Assembly: GCA_013397435.1 (NCBI GenBank)
Contig: VZRG01000729.1
Coordinates: 231,908 to 295,907 of the forward strand
Origin: Erythrocercus mccallii
Taxonomy: Eukaryota; Chordata; Aves; Passeriformes; Dicruridae
Direction: 5' to 3'
Length of the DNA: 64,000 bases
Under the pieces are notes generated by a model. The model was not told where the DNA came from. It saw nothing but the letters and a program-made list of their open reading frames with translations, and made no database searches. Shown here one piece after another: positions 53,696-63,537 of the stretch (the first letter of the stretch is position 1; each line of letters starts with the position of its first letter). Both the position numbers and the translations under genes were made by a program.

Positions 53696-53820
53696 GCGCT
53701 GCCGCGCGCCACGCCCCTCCGCATGCCTTTAAAGGGGCCGCGCTCGCTAGCACCGCGGCCGTTCGTGAAGCGGGAATGGGAATGGGACAGAGGGTTGTGG
53801 TGTAGCGTGGGGGTCGCAAA

Positions 53821-54070
53821 ATCACGGCATCAAGTCGTTGGGAAAGAATCACTGACAGTGTCGAGTCCAACCTATGACCCAACACCAACCCATGACCCAA
53901 CACTAGTGCCACTGAGTGCCACATCCAGTCTTTCCTTAAACACCTCCAGAGACAGTGACTCCATCACTCTCCTGGGCAGGCCATTCCAATGTATAATGAC
54001 TTTCTGTGAAGAAATTCTTCCTAATGTCCAGCATAAGCCTTCTCTGGCACAGCTTGAGACATTAAGCCAT
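53821..54070 (-). mobile_element. CR1 LINE 3' fragment, antisense
   Basis: On + it reads ATCACGGCATCAAGTCGTTG, CCAACCTATGACCCAACACC, CACTGAGTGCCACATCCAGT, CTTTCCTTAAACACCTCCAG, GGGCAGGCCATTCCAATG, GAAGAAATTCTTCCTAATGT. These are the reverse of CR1 3' UTR phrases. It begins about 60 bases from the edge of the CpG island and about 430 bases upstream of the UBE2R2 ATG. Confidence 0.92.
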
Positions 54071-54074
54071 TAGC

Positions 54075-54502
54075 TTAATGTCCAAAGGAGGGCCTCAAGG
54101 ATGGTGAAGGACCTTGAGAAGGAAGGACCTTGGTCAGTTTGGAGAAGAGGTGACTGAGGGAAGACTTCACTGTAGTTACAACTTCCTCATGATGGGGAGA
54201 GAACAGGCAGGCACTGATTTCTTCTCTGTGACCAGTGACAAGACCTGGAGGGATGGCATCTAGCTGTGTCAGGGGAGGCTTAGTTTGGATATCTGGAAAA
54301 AGTTTTTCATCAGAGGGTAGTTGAGCACTGGAACAGGGTCCCCAAGGGAAGGAATCGAACACTAAGCCTAACATAATTCAAGAAGCATTTGGACAATACT
54401 CTCAGTATCATGGTGTGACTCTTGGGGTTCTCTGTGCAGGGCCAGGAGTTGGACTTGATGATTCTGATGGTCTCCTGCATACTCAGCTTATTCTGTGATT
54501 CT
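54075..54502 (+). mobile_element. CR1 LINE fragment, sense
   Basis: Weakly preserved CR1 on +: GGGCCTCAAGGATGGTGAAG, CAGTTTGGAGAAGAGGTGAC, TGTCAGGGGAGGCTTAGTTT, GAGCACTGGAACAGGGTCCC, GTTGGACTTGATGATTCTGA and a final TTATTCTGTGATTCT end. Its 5' end touches the antisense copy before it. Confidence 0.88.
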
Positions 54503-54519
54503 ACATCCCCTTATCATGT

Positions 54520-55110
54520 CACTGGTTGCCTGGAAGAAGAGACTGACCCCCAGCTACAGCCTCGTGTCAGGGAGTTGCAGACAGTGATAAAGACACCCTG
54601 AGTTTCCTCTTCTCCAGGCTAAACACCCTCAGCTCCCTCAGCTGCTCCTCACAGGAGATGGATTCCAGACCCTTGACCAGTTCCCTTGCCCTTCTCTGAA
54701 TTTGCTCCAGCACCTCAATCTCCTTCCTGGATTGGGGGCCCAGAACTGGACACAGCACTTGAGGTGGCTCACTAGGGCCAAGTACAGGGCAAGGATCAGT
54801 TCCCTAATCCTGCTGCTTTTATTATTATTGATCCAAGCCAGGATATCACTGGCCTTCTTGCCCACCTGGGCAAAGTGCGGCAAAGTCTTATGTTCAGCTC
54901 CTATCAGGCAGTCCCCAGGTTCTTTCCCACTGGGAAGTTTTCCAGCCATTCTACCCCCAACCTGGAGCTGCAGAAGTTGTTGTGACCCAGGGACAGAGCC
55001 TGGCATTTGGCCTTATTGAAGCTCACACAATTGGTCCGTCCATCCAGCCTGTCCAGATAGTCACAGTTCATGAGTGGATACAGCGGGGCATGGTTGGCCC
55101 ACTGACAGAC
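54520..55110 (-). mobile_element. CR1 LINE fragment, antisense, with ORF2 remnant
   Basis: Antisense CR1. On + it reads CCTCTTCTCCAGGCTAAACA, CCCTCAGCTCCCTCAGCTGC, TTGCTCCAGCACCTCAATCT, GGGGGCCCAGAACTGGACAC and GGTGGCTCACTAGGGCCAAG. A 63-codon minus-strand frame (54567-54758) preserves the C-terminal region of the CR1 ORF2 protein, here inactive and without a reverse-transcriptase core. Confidence 0.9.
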
Positions 55111-56304
55111 ACCCTTGGTCACAAAACAGAGCATGGTTTTTGAGGAGTGAACTTGCATGACTCAGGGCCCCATAAAAATCCTGCAGCAGCTCCCAAGCTG
55201 CAGTAGGACACAAATAGGAAGCTGCCATCCCTCACCCCAGCATGTTGTTCACACATGCTCCACAGATGTGCAATGTAGCCACTCCAGAACATGGCATTTC
55301 CAGCCTTCCTGCCATTCCCTGGCTTGGCTACGAGTGAAAAATGCTTGCAGAAGTGTAGAGATATATTAACCAGTAAACAAGAGCCAGCACCCTTCCTTAG
55401 TGAATATTTAATGAATAACATAAATAATATTCATTAAAAAAATAAAGAAAAATAACAGTAATTGTCCAGGAGGAGGATGACCCATTTCTGCTTGGCATTT
55501 CATCCTTCTGTGCATGGCAAGGCTCAGGCTACCTCACAGAGGCACCTGCTCCTTGGACAAACAGGTTGGATGTGTCCCATCATCCCTATGTCATTACATG
55601 GCTTTAACCTTCTTCTTTGTCCCTATCACCTTTCATGCTTTCCCATCCTGACAATAACCCTGTGGACATGGGTGACCACTGGATCAATCTCCTGCATTTT
55701 CCAAAGCCGTGGACTTTCCCAAAGGCAGAAGACTGACAGCCAGGGCCCCATGCATTGGGGGGAGATCATGCTGGAGCAGCCTGCACTGCATGAGGGACCT
55801 TGAAGTCTTTCCCTGACACTTGGAAGCCTTGGCTCTGGCTCCTTCTCCAGACCTTGGCCCAGGGAGGAGAACAGGAATTTGATGGTTTTCCCCAAGCTGG
55901 AGCTTGTGCAGACTAGCATCAGTTTTCTCATGAAGCTGGCATGAGTTCTTGCTCAGTGCCACAGGGATAATATGGAGGAACATCCCTCATCCATCCGCAG
56001 CTTGACTGACTGCTGAAATGAAGTGTGTGTTCCCCTACAGGGACAGGTCAGCCATTGGCACAGGTCAGCAGCTGTGGCTCGCTCTTCACCATCTTGGAGT
56101 GAGCTCTGATTTACTGATAGCTGCTTCATTCAGCTCTCACTTCCTTAGTGGAGGGCTGGAGGGTTGGATCATGAAATATTGTTTGTCAGACACACTCCTT
56201 GGAGGCTGGGCAGTACCATGCTGTGTGTGTTTTCTGGTGGAAGTTCAATCCCATGTTCTTTTCATTTATGTCAGTGGAATAGAACAGAAAAGAATTTACT
56301 ATTT
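55111..56304. other. upstream intergenic DNA
   Basis: No gene or mobile element was recognised. An A/T-only patch with TTTAATGAATAA/TATTCATTAAA inverted motifs lies at 55399-55452. Confidence 0.55.
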
Positions 56305-56715
56305 CTTTTGGAAAGAACTACAGATATCATCCAGTTCAACTGCCTGACCAATTCAGGGCTAAACAAAAGTTCAAGACTGTTGTTCAGGACATTATCCAAA
56401 TGTCCCTTAAACACTGACAGGCTGGGGGCATTAGCCACCTCACTAAGAAGCCTATTCCAATATCTGTCCACCCACTCTGCAAAGAAATGCTTCCTGAAGC
56501 CAAGTCTAAACCTGTCCAGGAACATCTGTGAACCATTCCCTATCAGTGGATAACAGGAAGAGCTCAGTACTTCCCTCTCCATTTCCCCTCCTCAGGAACC
56601 TGTAGAGAGCATTACCTTGAGCCCTCTTTCTGCAAACTATACAAACCCAAAGTCCTCAGCTGCTCCTCAAAAGACATTCATCCAGCCTTTTCACCACCTT
56701 TGTTGTGCTTCTCAG
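56305..56715 (-). mobile_element. CR1-like LINE fragment, antisense
   Basis: On +: CAGATATCATCCAGTTCAAC, AAATGTCCCTTAAACACTGA, GGGGGCATTAGCCACCTCAC, AAGCCTATTCCAATATCTGT, CAAAGAAATGCTTCCTGAAG, AGTCCTCAGCTGCTCCTCAA. These match the antisense plan of a CR1 3' end from a subfamily different from the copies near the promoter. Confidence 0.82.
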
Positions 56716-59062
56716 GACGTATTCATGGATCGGATCTTCTCATGCTTTGTAAATTGTCTTTAGTTGATGGATGTGACACATGCTGTGACTTCTGTGCCGA
56801 TGCCAGCCAGCAAAGGCCTGCTCTGTTAATAGGGCATCCCAGCTTGCTCATGGATTTGCTCATGCTTGGAGAAAAATGTACAGCAGCCAGACTCTTTTGG
56901 TACTGCACTTTCCTCAAAAAAATCTTTTCTTGCAGCCACCCTCCAGCATGTGCTTTGTCTGAACCTGCCTAATGCTGGAAGAGATGGAAGAAGCAAAATT
57001 TGGAGTTATTCACGATTTATCTCCTCCTGCTGCCTGTCTTGAATGTTAATGCAAGATGTAATCATACAAGGCAGAAAGTAAAGCAAGCCTTGGTGCATTC
57101 AAGAGTACAGACTGCAAATTTTCCACTGGTTCTGCTTTTAGAAAGAATATTGGTCTTTTTCCCTCTGAAAAAACAGAAACTTTCCTGCAAAAACATTCAG
57201 CGCTCAAATAGAAATTGTTGAAGCAACCAAGTATTTTGAAGCCTATGCAGCCTGGCAGCCCCCTCCAAGGCTCCTGCCTGCATTTCTGCCTGTGTTTCCA
57301 GTGAGGCTCAACTGCTATGTCTGGTGTCCCCTTCCCTGAACCCAGGCTGCCCTGAGGCTTGCATAACTTTTTTGTCATATGGCATTTCTCCCCTCCAATC
57401 ACCTCTGATATACCATAATGAAAGAATGAAGCCTTCTCCTCCTCCCCCTTCAGCTGCTCTCCTATGGATGATCTCTGCTCACCTGCAAGCAGAGCTTTAC
57501 ATGGGGTGTGCTCTGCCACAAACAGTATTGTTCCTTCTTCTATTTTCTTTTATTTTCACTTGAATAAATCAGTTTGTTCTTTGGGCTCAGAGAACAAGAA
57601 ATAGAGTCTGATGTGGGAACGTGGGGCTCCAGGAAGGGGAAGTCTCACTGAGAGAGGAGGAAGCTACACATACCATTAATTCAGTCCTCAGCAGCAGAAC
57701 CTGTCACTGTAAATTGGACCTCAAGGTGCCACCAGTGCAATAGGTTAAATCTGAATTGAAAACTTCTAAGTCCTTTTGGGTTTGTTCTTACCAGCTGTTT
57801 TTAATATCTATCTTCTTCATTTATTTCTTTCTTCCTATGAGCTGTGTTCACAAAGGATGACAAACTGAGAGTTAACTCCTCTGCTTAGCAACAGCAGAAG
57901 CTTTGAAAATGCAAACCTGTCTCGGTGTCACATTAGAAGGTTACTGCTCCATGAGCTGTCAGAGAGAGAGGACAAGAGGTGGGAAGATGTGGGAGTGCCT
58001 GTGTGACTCCATTCTTAGGACAGAATCCTCTCATGTGATACTTGTTACTGCATTATCTAATTTCTTTCCTGAGTCGCTCAAAGTATGAGATATCTGCTCC
58101 TTCCCCAGGGGAATGGGATTCACCTAGGATAAAAGACAATACCATCAATGCCATCAACACCATTTCCTCTCCTCCTGCCTCCTCCCTACTCCTGTGCTTT
58201 GGTGAAACATCAGCAGGGATCCTGGGGACTCTGGGATGGACTTTAACACCATCTTATCCCCAGCAAGTCAGATGGAGAAGTGATGAAGATCAGGCAAGGA
58301 GTAGAGTTCTGCTTTGCTTATAGCTACCCCACCAGGAGCCCTTTGTAGCTCAAAGAACAAGCAGCTATTCCTTGGGCTACAAGGGGTACTGAAACAGAGC
58401 AAGACTCCTGGAGGTCTACCTCATCGCTGTCCTGCCCAAAGTTGGTTCTAAACAGCCTAAGACATATTTGTCCAACCAGTTCTTTAGTAATTGTCCTTTA
58501 AACTGCCCAAAGTGGAAATTCATGTGCTCCTAGGTCAGTGTCGCTCAGCTCTGGACTCAGCTTCTTTTCCTGCTAGAGAGCTCATAAGTTTCCCCACCAC
58601 CCGAATTTTACCCTGTTTTTTCTTGCCAAGACCACTGTAGGGGAATGAAAGACAGAGAGAGGGGCCAGGATTATTTTCTTTGTCTCCTTCATGGAGTGCC
58701 ATTGCCCTGGCTGGGTGCATATCTCCAGCTGAGGCCACAGAGGTGTTGGCAGCCCATCATTCCCACAGCAGCAGCACACATTGCCCATGGGATGAGGGGA
58801 AACAGCACTTGGGGTTTGCAAGCTGGTTTTGCAGCCCTGGAGGAGCAGTAGCACAGGAATCTGGAGTTATTTCTTTTATTTACACTGGATACCTCAGTCC
58901 CAGACCAGATGACAGACAAGCACTATCATGATGGATCTCAGCCCTGATGACAAAGAAAGATTTCCCCATAAAACTCCCTGAGCATTTAGTGAGGAAAATC
59001 AAAGTGTAATTAACTGGTCTGCTGCCCAAGTGAACAATGCAGTATTACTGCATGAGGTGAGT
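56716..59062. other. upstream intergenic DNA
   Basis: No recognised gene. A 157-codon minus-strand frame (57046-57519) has no recognisable domain and no evident splice context. No mobile element was recognised. Confidence 0.55.
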
Positions 59063-59125
59063 CTCACCTCACCTCACCTCAAACCAAACCAAACCAAACC
59101 AAACCAAACCAAACCAAACCAAACC
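59063..59125. repeat. (CTCAC)n followed by (AAACC)9 microsatellite
   Basis: CTCACCTCACCTCACCTC (59063-59080) runs directly into nine perfect AAACC units (59081-59125), then ACAACCCCCCG. Two adjacent pentanucleotide repeats sharing a CC step suggest one grew from the edge of the other. Confidence 0.95.
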
Positions 59126-59921
59126 AACAACCCCCCGCAACAGTTGTACAAGTGCCCTCACCTTCACATTGATACCTATATAGGTTCATCTATCTGGAGA
59201 GTAGAGTACTCAAGGGAAGTAATTGTCAATCTTTGAGAATAAAAGTCTGTCCGCAATTCTCCTTCTGGCTCTCTTTCACTTAAAATGGGGCAGGCTGATC
59301 CTCAGGCAGAATTCATCACAGGGATGAAAAGATGCTTTTGAGCATCAGTCAGCAGCATTGGGGTTAACAGGAGCCTCCTACATCAAAGTAGCCACCAGCA
59401 GAGTAATGCAAAGTTTGGAAGATTCAGAGCAAAGGAGAAGAAAAATGAAGAGAGAAACAGATCTTTAGTGGAGTTTTTCTTTTTCCCTGTTTTGATTTGG
59501 CCTTTTTTCTGCTTGTTTTAATTTGAATAAAGTTGGCTTTACTTTTTGTTTTTTGCTTTTCAACTCCAGTTTGGTCTTTTAAAATGGATGAAATCCATCA
59601 CAAGGGCTTGATAAAAGAGTGCCACTCACAATGCCTGCTGCTCCCATTCAGCTGATGAATAAATTATAAGTGCATTACAATGCTATTTCAGCTGTGATTC
59701 CAGGACCTGAGGAGTGTAACGACTGTGACCTTATGCCTGCCAGACAGTGGTTTGAATTTCCAAGAGTTTGTGTACCTGGCTGTTCAGGTCACCTTACACC
59801 TTCCATTCTGGGGTCAGTATGCAGAATATCTGAGCCCTTTCAAGCTGCCAGCTATGGGGACAGTCCTCCAGTTGCCACTGGGGTGGTGGTATGTGCTATG
59901 GTCTTCAGAGATTCATGATCT

Positions 59922-59978
59922 CACAGAACCGTAGAAAACACTGAGTTGGAAGGGACCCATCAGGATTCTATCAAAGCC
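59922..59978 (-). mobile_element. short CR1 3' tip, antisense
   Basis: CAGAACCGTAGAAAACACTG, AGTTGGAAGGGACCCATCAG, GATTCTATCAAAG on + is the reverse of the last about 55 bases of a CR1 element. It overlaps the stop codon of the candidate coding exon at 59971-60181. Confidence 0.85.
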
Positions 59979-60181
59979 TGAAGTGATTGTTACCGCGATC
60001 CAAAGCAGCAATCTGTGGAACATAGTTCTTTATGATGGGGCTATGACTGGGATATCCATATTGTTCAGTCCCAGGAATAGTCTCTGTGTTGGGAGTTGGA
60101 ATTTTAAGTTCTTCTTGCCACACAGGAGATCCCTGTCTCCAGCATTCTGGTATGACTGAGATGGTGTGGATGCCAGCATCA
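59971..60181 (-). CDS. hypothetical terminal exon (weak candidate)
   Basis: The minus-strand segment follows a good acceptor (CTACCTTTTCCCAG at about 60195-60182) and encodes about 69 residues to a TGA at 59971. The composition is protein-like: short Pro/Tyr/Ser-rich segments such as TPNTETIPGTEQYGYPSHSP and IIKNYVPQIAALD, with no low complexity. The family is not recognised. The last residues and stop fall in a CR1 tip, so the original C-terminus may have been replaced. It could pair with the frame at 60621-61232. Chance remains likely. Confidence 0.25.
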
Positions 60182-60620
60182 CTGGGAAAAGGTAGCATGG
60201 GGTGTGCTCTGGGAGAGACCTCAGCCTAAGACAACATGTCCAGTATTTCACCTTCACCTTGACTGCAGAGTCAGCTCTGTGGGTCCGTCCATCCCTTGAG
60301 AGTGGGTGATCATCAAGGAGGGACTAACAGCTATCCCCATTCATGGGGATGAGCCATCTCTTTTAGGCAGGCATTGGCAGCAGAGACAATGAAGGAGCTG
60401 GAGTGCACAGAGCAGCTGCCTGTGCATTCACTAGACCCTGCTTTTACCCTCAGGCAGCTCCTTGTATTTCTGCAGAAGCCATGGTGAGGACAGACAACAT
60501 TTTGCAGAAGTTGAGTGAGGGGGAGGAGGAAGCTCTCTGGTCTCATATAATTCTTGGCTTGGGGACACCAGCACCATGTTCCACGCTGAATGGCACAGTA
60601 TCAGTTGCTATCAGCTGAGC

Positions 60621-61232
60621 TTAGAATGCTCTCACTTGTTGCCATATCTTGGGTGGTCTCTGTGGGCTGGTCTCCAGCAGCAATGCATTCACCTTCTGCC
60701 AGTAACTAAAATGCAGGCCCAGCAAGGTGTAGATGAAAATGCACAGCTCAGGTCCTGCCTGAGGCCTTGAAAACTGACCACAAGAAGACTTTCCACTAGG
60801 AAACAGGGAGGTCCAAGTGAGCTGAATTGCACCTTGCTTTGCTGAGGCTGAATTTGGCCTTTTCATGACCCTTCCCACAACAAATACGAACATATCTAGA
60901 GGAAGAAAACCAAACTGCAGCATAAGCACCAAGTCCAAGGCATGGCCAGAAGACTTGAGTGGCTGAGAGTAGAGAGAATCTCTTGGGTGAAAAGGTCCAG
61001 AGAGGGTTAGGGGCAGGGGATCCTCCCGTAGCATCTCCATGTCCAACTTCCTAACGAAGAAATGTTCTTCTGAAAACTGCTTGTAGGGCTTGTGTGGCAC
61101 AGGCAATCTCTCACTCTGCTGTGTGCACTGGTAGGTTCTGAGCTCTGGAAACCACTCTATGGTGGGTGTGAAGTAGAATTGGGCAGGGGAACACCCTTGG
61201 CACAGATCCTGAAAACTGCTCTGTGCACTCAT
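60621..61232 (-). CDS. hypothetical 203-codon frame (weak candidate)
   Basis: This is the longest frame upstream of UBE2R2 not explained by CpG content or a known repeat. The N-terminal part (residues 1-95) reads like a real soluble protein (FTPTIEWFPELRTYQC, LPVPHKPYKQFSEEHFFVRK). Hydrophobic stretches follow at about residues 104-127 and 168-180. Inside it are intron-like signals: an acceptor CTTCCTCTAG at about 60905-60896, and donors AAG|GTGCAA at 60833 and AAG|GTGAAT at 60693, so the real unit may be smaller exons. The protein family is not recognised, and no promoter was identified. It could be a gene, a decayed pseudogene or chance. Confidence 0.25.
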   Translation of the reverse strand: MSAQSSFQDLCQGCSPAQFYFTPTIEWFPELRTYQCTQQSERLPVPHKPYKQFSEEHFFVRKLDMEMLREDPLPLTLSGPFHPRDSLYSQPLKSSGHALDLVLMLQFGFLPLDMFVFVVGRVMKRPNSASAKQGAIQLTWTSLFPSGKSSCGQFSRPQAGPELCIFIYTLLGLHFSYWQKVNALLLETSPQRPPKIWQQVRAF

Positions 61233-63367
61233 ATGTAGAAAGGAAGAGGCTGAACTTCCCGGCAGAAGCCTGAATCACCAGGCAAATTTTCCAGACAAGT
61301 GAACAAGTCTAGAGAAGCCTTCCTGCCTGGCCTGAGTGTGCTGAGAGGTGCTGTCATCTCCACCCTGCGGCTTGCTCTCCCATGGAAATTTGGAAAGAAC
61401 TTCTATGGGGTCTTAAAAAAACAGACAGAAAACCACTGAACTCACAGGGCTGAAATCCTCCAGCATTGTCCATGTTGGAGAGCAGTGCTCACACACCCTC
61501 TTGGAGAAGGGAAGGATGGGAGCCTGCAGGGACTGTTCAGGGGTTTGATTGTCTTCCTCTTGGTTCCACCATGCTCTGCACTTCTGTCCCTTCCAATGAC
61601 CCCTCGCTGATTACCCCATTTCCATCAGCACTCTACTGCAGATCTTGGGGCAACTGCAGTTATATTCCTGCCTTGTTTTTGTGACTGAGGCTGGAGGGCT
61701 CAGACCTGCAAAAGGGTTCCTGGGGCATGTGGACAGGGTAGAGCATGGCTGTGCCCTGCAGGTGCTGTCCATCAATGCTTTATTGTGCCAACATCTCAAT
61801 CCCCATCTACAGCTGCCTACAGGCCCAGGTAAATCTCCTCCAGAGTTGTTTACTTGCTGTGAGATTTTCATTAATTAACCTCATGCTTCTCCATCCTGCA
61901 AGGAACCTGTTGGCCGCACCAACCTGAGGCTCTCAATTCACAGGTAGGTTTGGCATATCCCATTTTCTTGTCCTATCTAGCCCATCTTCTGCCTGGCTTA
62001 TGGGATGGGTTCTTCCCCTCTTCTAATCTTCTGTCTGTCAATTCAAGGGCAGGAAGGGGGCAAAAAGAGCCAAAACCCATGCTTGCATCTGGATGTACAT
62101 AAGGGCCAGTCCATTCTGCAGAATTCCCATTTTAAAGATGGAGAAGGCTCTGATGCTGTCCCAAACAATAAGCTGTGGTTTTAATCTCAGATGTGTTTGT
62201 CACTCCTATGTGTGGACATTTCAAGGATCTAGAGGAGTAGGAGGGAGTTTAAGAGCTAAGCCTTTGCATCTGGACCCTCATTTGCACAGTGCTTTAAATT
62301 AATGTGCTTTTCTTCTTGTCTTTGACACATTTACTGGTGCTGCAGGGGAGGCTTTCAGCTGGGTGAGATGGCTGTAGTCTGGTCCTGTGAGTCTGCATCT
62401 CCTTATCTCCAAGATAACCAAAGGCCTTTGCTTTTGCCCTGGGGAAGTTAAAAAGCTGTGAACATACTTGCCAGTGGTCAAAAAGAACCAAAAAGGGCAA
62501 GTTTTAGCTATTTCTCTCTTCATGCTGCCCCTTCAGTATGAGAGTGGGGTAAAGCAGAAAAGCCCTGTGGGGTGGGGCCTGAAAACCTCTCCCTCCTCAG
62601 GGAAAATGTACAGAGCAGGGACTGCAAGATGGGAATCAGAGGAATCAATAAGGACTTCTGGAGAAGCATATTCTTCTCTCTGCAAACAAGCAGCCAACAT
62701 TCCACAAAGTCCACAAAACTTAGATAAAAGCCTTTCTCCACCTCAAGCATGTTTTTCTCTCAGCATCCATTTTTAATATGTTTATCTCTTTTTTTTTTTT
62801 CTTTAAGTGCAGCACTGGTGAGTATTGCCAGGACACTCAGATCCTTCCCTAAGCATAAGAACATGTGCTCAGCTTTAGAAATGCGGAGTTTTTCCCTAGA
62901 GTGAGACATTTTCACTTACTTGAACACTTATGAGCAAAAGAAATTAGAAAGGAAGGTTTGCAAATAGTGTGCCTAGCTTCTTCCATAGCAGTAAAAAGCT
63001 GTTTCTTCCAGAGCAATTTTTAGCACCATAATGCATTTGACTCTACTGCCCTAACCTCCTTTTTGTTTACAGTCACCCACATACTGACTTCTATATATGA
63101 AATATATATACATGTATGTTCCTTTCATGTCTACTTGTCTAGAAACCTGTAAAAGCTGTCAAAAGTTCTGATAACAGAGCACAAGCACATTACCCTGTTG
63201 TTATTCCTCGTATTTAGATGATTAATAGATAATAAAAGTCATTTCAGTAATATTTTATATGGGGCTCTTGGAAACAGGAGCTCATGAAGCTCCTGGCTGT
63301 TCCTATCCATGGAAGTTTTTCCAAAATCTTGGTAAAGCAGGAGAAAACAAAAGGATTCTTACTTACT
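61233..63367. other. upstream intergenic DNA
   Basis: No gene was recognised. There is a T-rich run at about 62789-62801 and a TA-rich stretch (TATATATGAAATATATATAC) near 63091-63112. Otherwise nothing. Confidence 0.55.
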
Positions 63368-63537
63368 GAATCATGAAATCAGAATGGCTTGTGTTGGGAG
63401 GGACTTTTAAAGGCCACCTGGTTCCACTCCCCAGCAAAGAGTAGGGACACTTTCAACTAGAGTAGGTTGCTCAGAGCCTTGTGCAACCTGGTCTTGATGT
63501 TTCCAGGGGTGGGGCACCCAGCACCTCTCTGACAGGT
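63368..63537 (-). mobile_element. CR1 LINE 3' fragment, antisense
   Basis: On +: GAATCATGAAATCAGAATGG, GTGTTGGGAGGGACTTTTAA, AGGCCACCTGGTTCCACTCC, TAGAGTAGGTTGCTCAGAGC, CAACCTGGTCTTGATGTTTC. Reverse of the CR1 3' UTR. It is interrupted at about 63537 by the LTR that follows. Confidence 0.92.

Larger units (their letters stand above)
1381..53760 (-). other. UBE2R2: UBE2R2 gene (whole transcription unit, five coding exons)
   Basis: This is the gene for ubiquitin-conjugating enzyme E2 R2 (CDC34B). The enzyme takes ubiquitin from E1 on a catalytic cysteine and, with SCF and other cullin-RING E3 ligases, builds Lys48-linked chains in cytosol and nucleus. Joining the five exons gives 238 residues, the family's normal length, with no frameshift or internal stop. 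Intron phases are 0, 0, 2 and 2. Intron sizes are about 40.1, 3.4, 5.7 and 1.3 kb. Residues 1 to about 165 form the UBC fold with Cys93 in the ENGDVCISILHPP motif, followed by the CDC34-type acidic loop (VDDPQSGELPSE). The rest is a C-terminal extension ending in a long Asp/Glu tail, which in the family contacts a basic patch on cullin. The Asn-Asp-Asn-Ser-Ser-Asp tail and the MAQQQM start match UBE2R2 rather than its paralogue CDC34. Outer transcript limits are inferred from the CpG island and a poly(A) signal. Confidence 0.96.
53100..53760 (-). promoter_or_regulatory. UBE2R2: UBE2R2 CpG-island promoter and 5' UTR
   Basis: About 660 bases are very GC- and CpG-rich, covering exon 1 and about 360 bases upstream, in sharp contrast with the AT-rich flanks. 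Visible candidate sites are an ETS core (CCACTTCC on +, 53515-53522), an adjacent TGACG CRE half-site (53528-53532), and several GC boxes (CCCGCCCC). There is no TATA box, which fits a housekeeping promoter with dispersed starts. A 27-28 base direct repeat (53601-53628 and 53669-53695) lies in the distal half. Confidence 0.85.

Noticed and set aside
53304..53732. 142-codon + strand frame in the CpG island
   Set aside because: Low-complexity Pro/Ala/Arg product, antisense to UBE2R2 exon 1; explained by base composition.
53079..53924. 281-codon minus-strand frame across the CpG island
   Set aside because: It overlaps exon 1 in a GC-rich region where stops are rare. Only the exon 1 part in the family's frame has protein homology.
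54567..54758. 63-codon frame with LEQIQRRARELVKG-like sequence as a host gene
   Set aside because: It is the tail of CR1 ORF2, part of an inactive LINE fragment.
57046..57519. 157-codon minus-strand frame
   Set aside because: No recognisable motif, signal peptide or neighbouring exon. The C-terminal part is low-complexity hydrophobic and is treated as chance.
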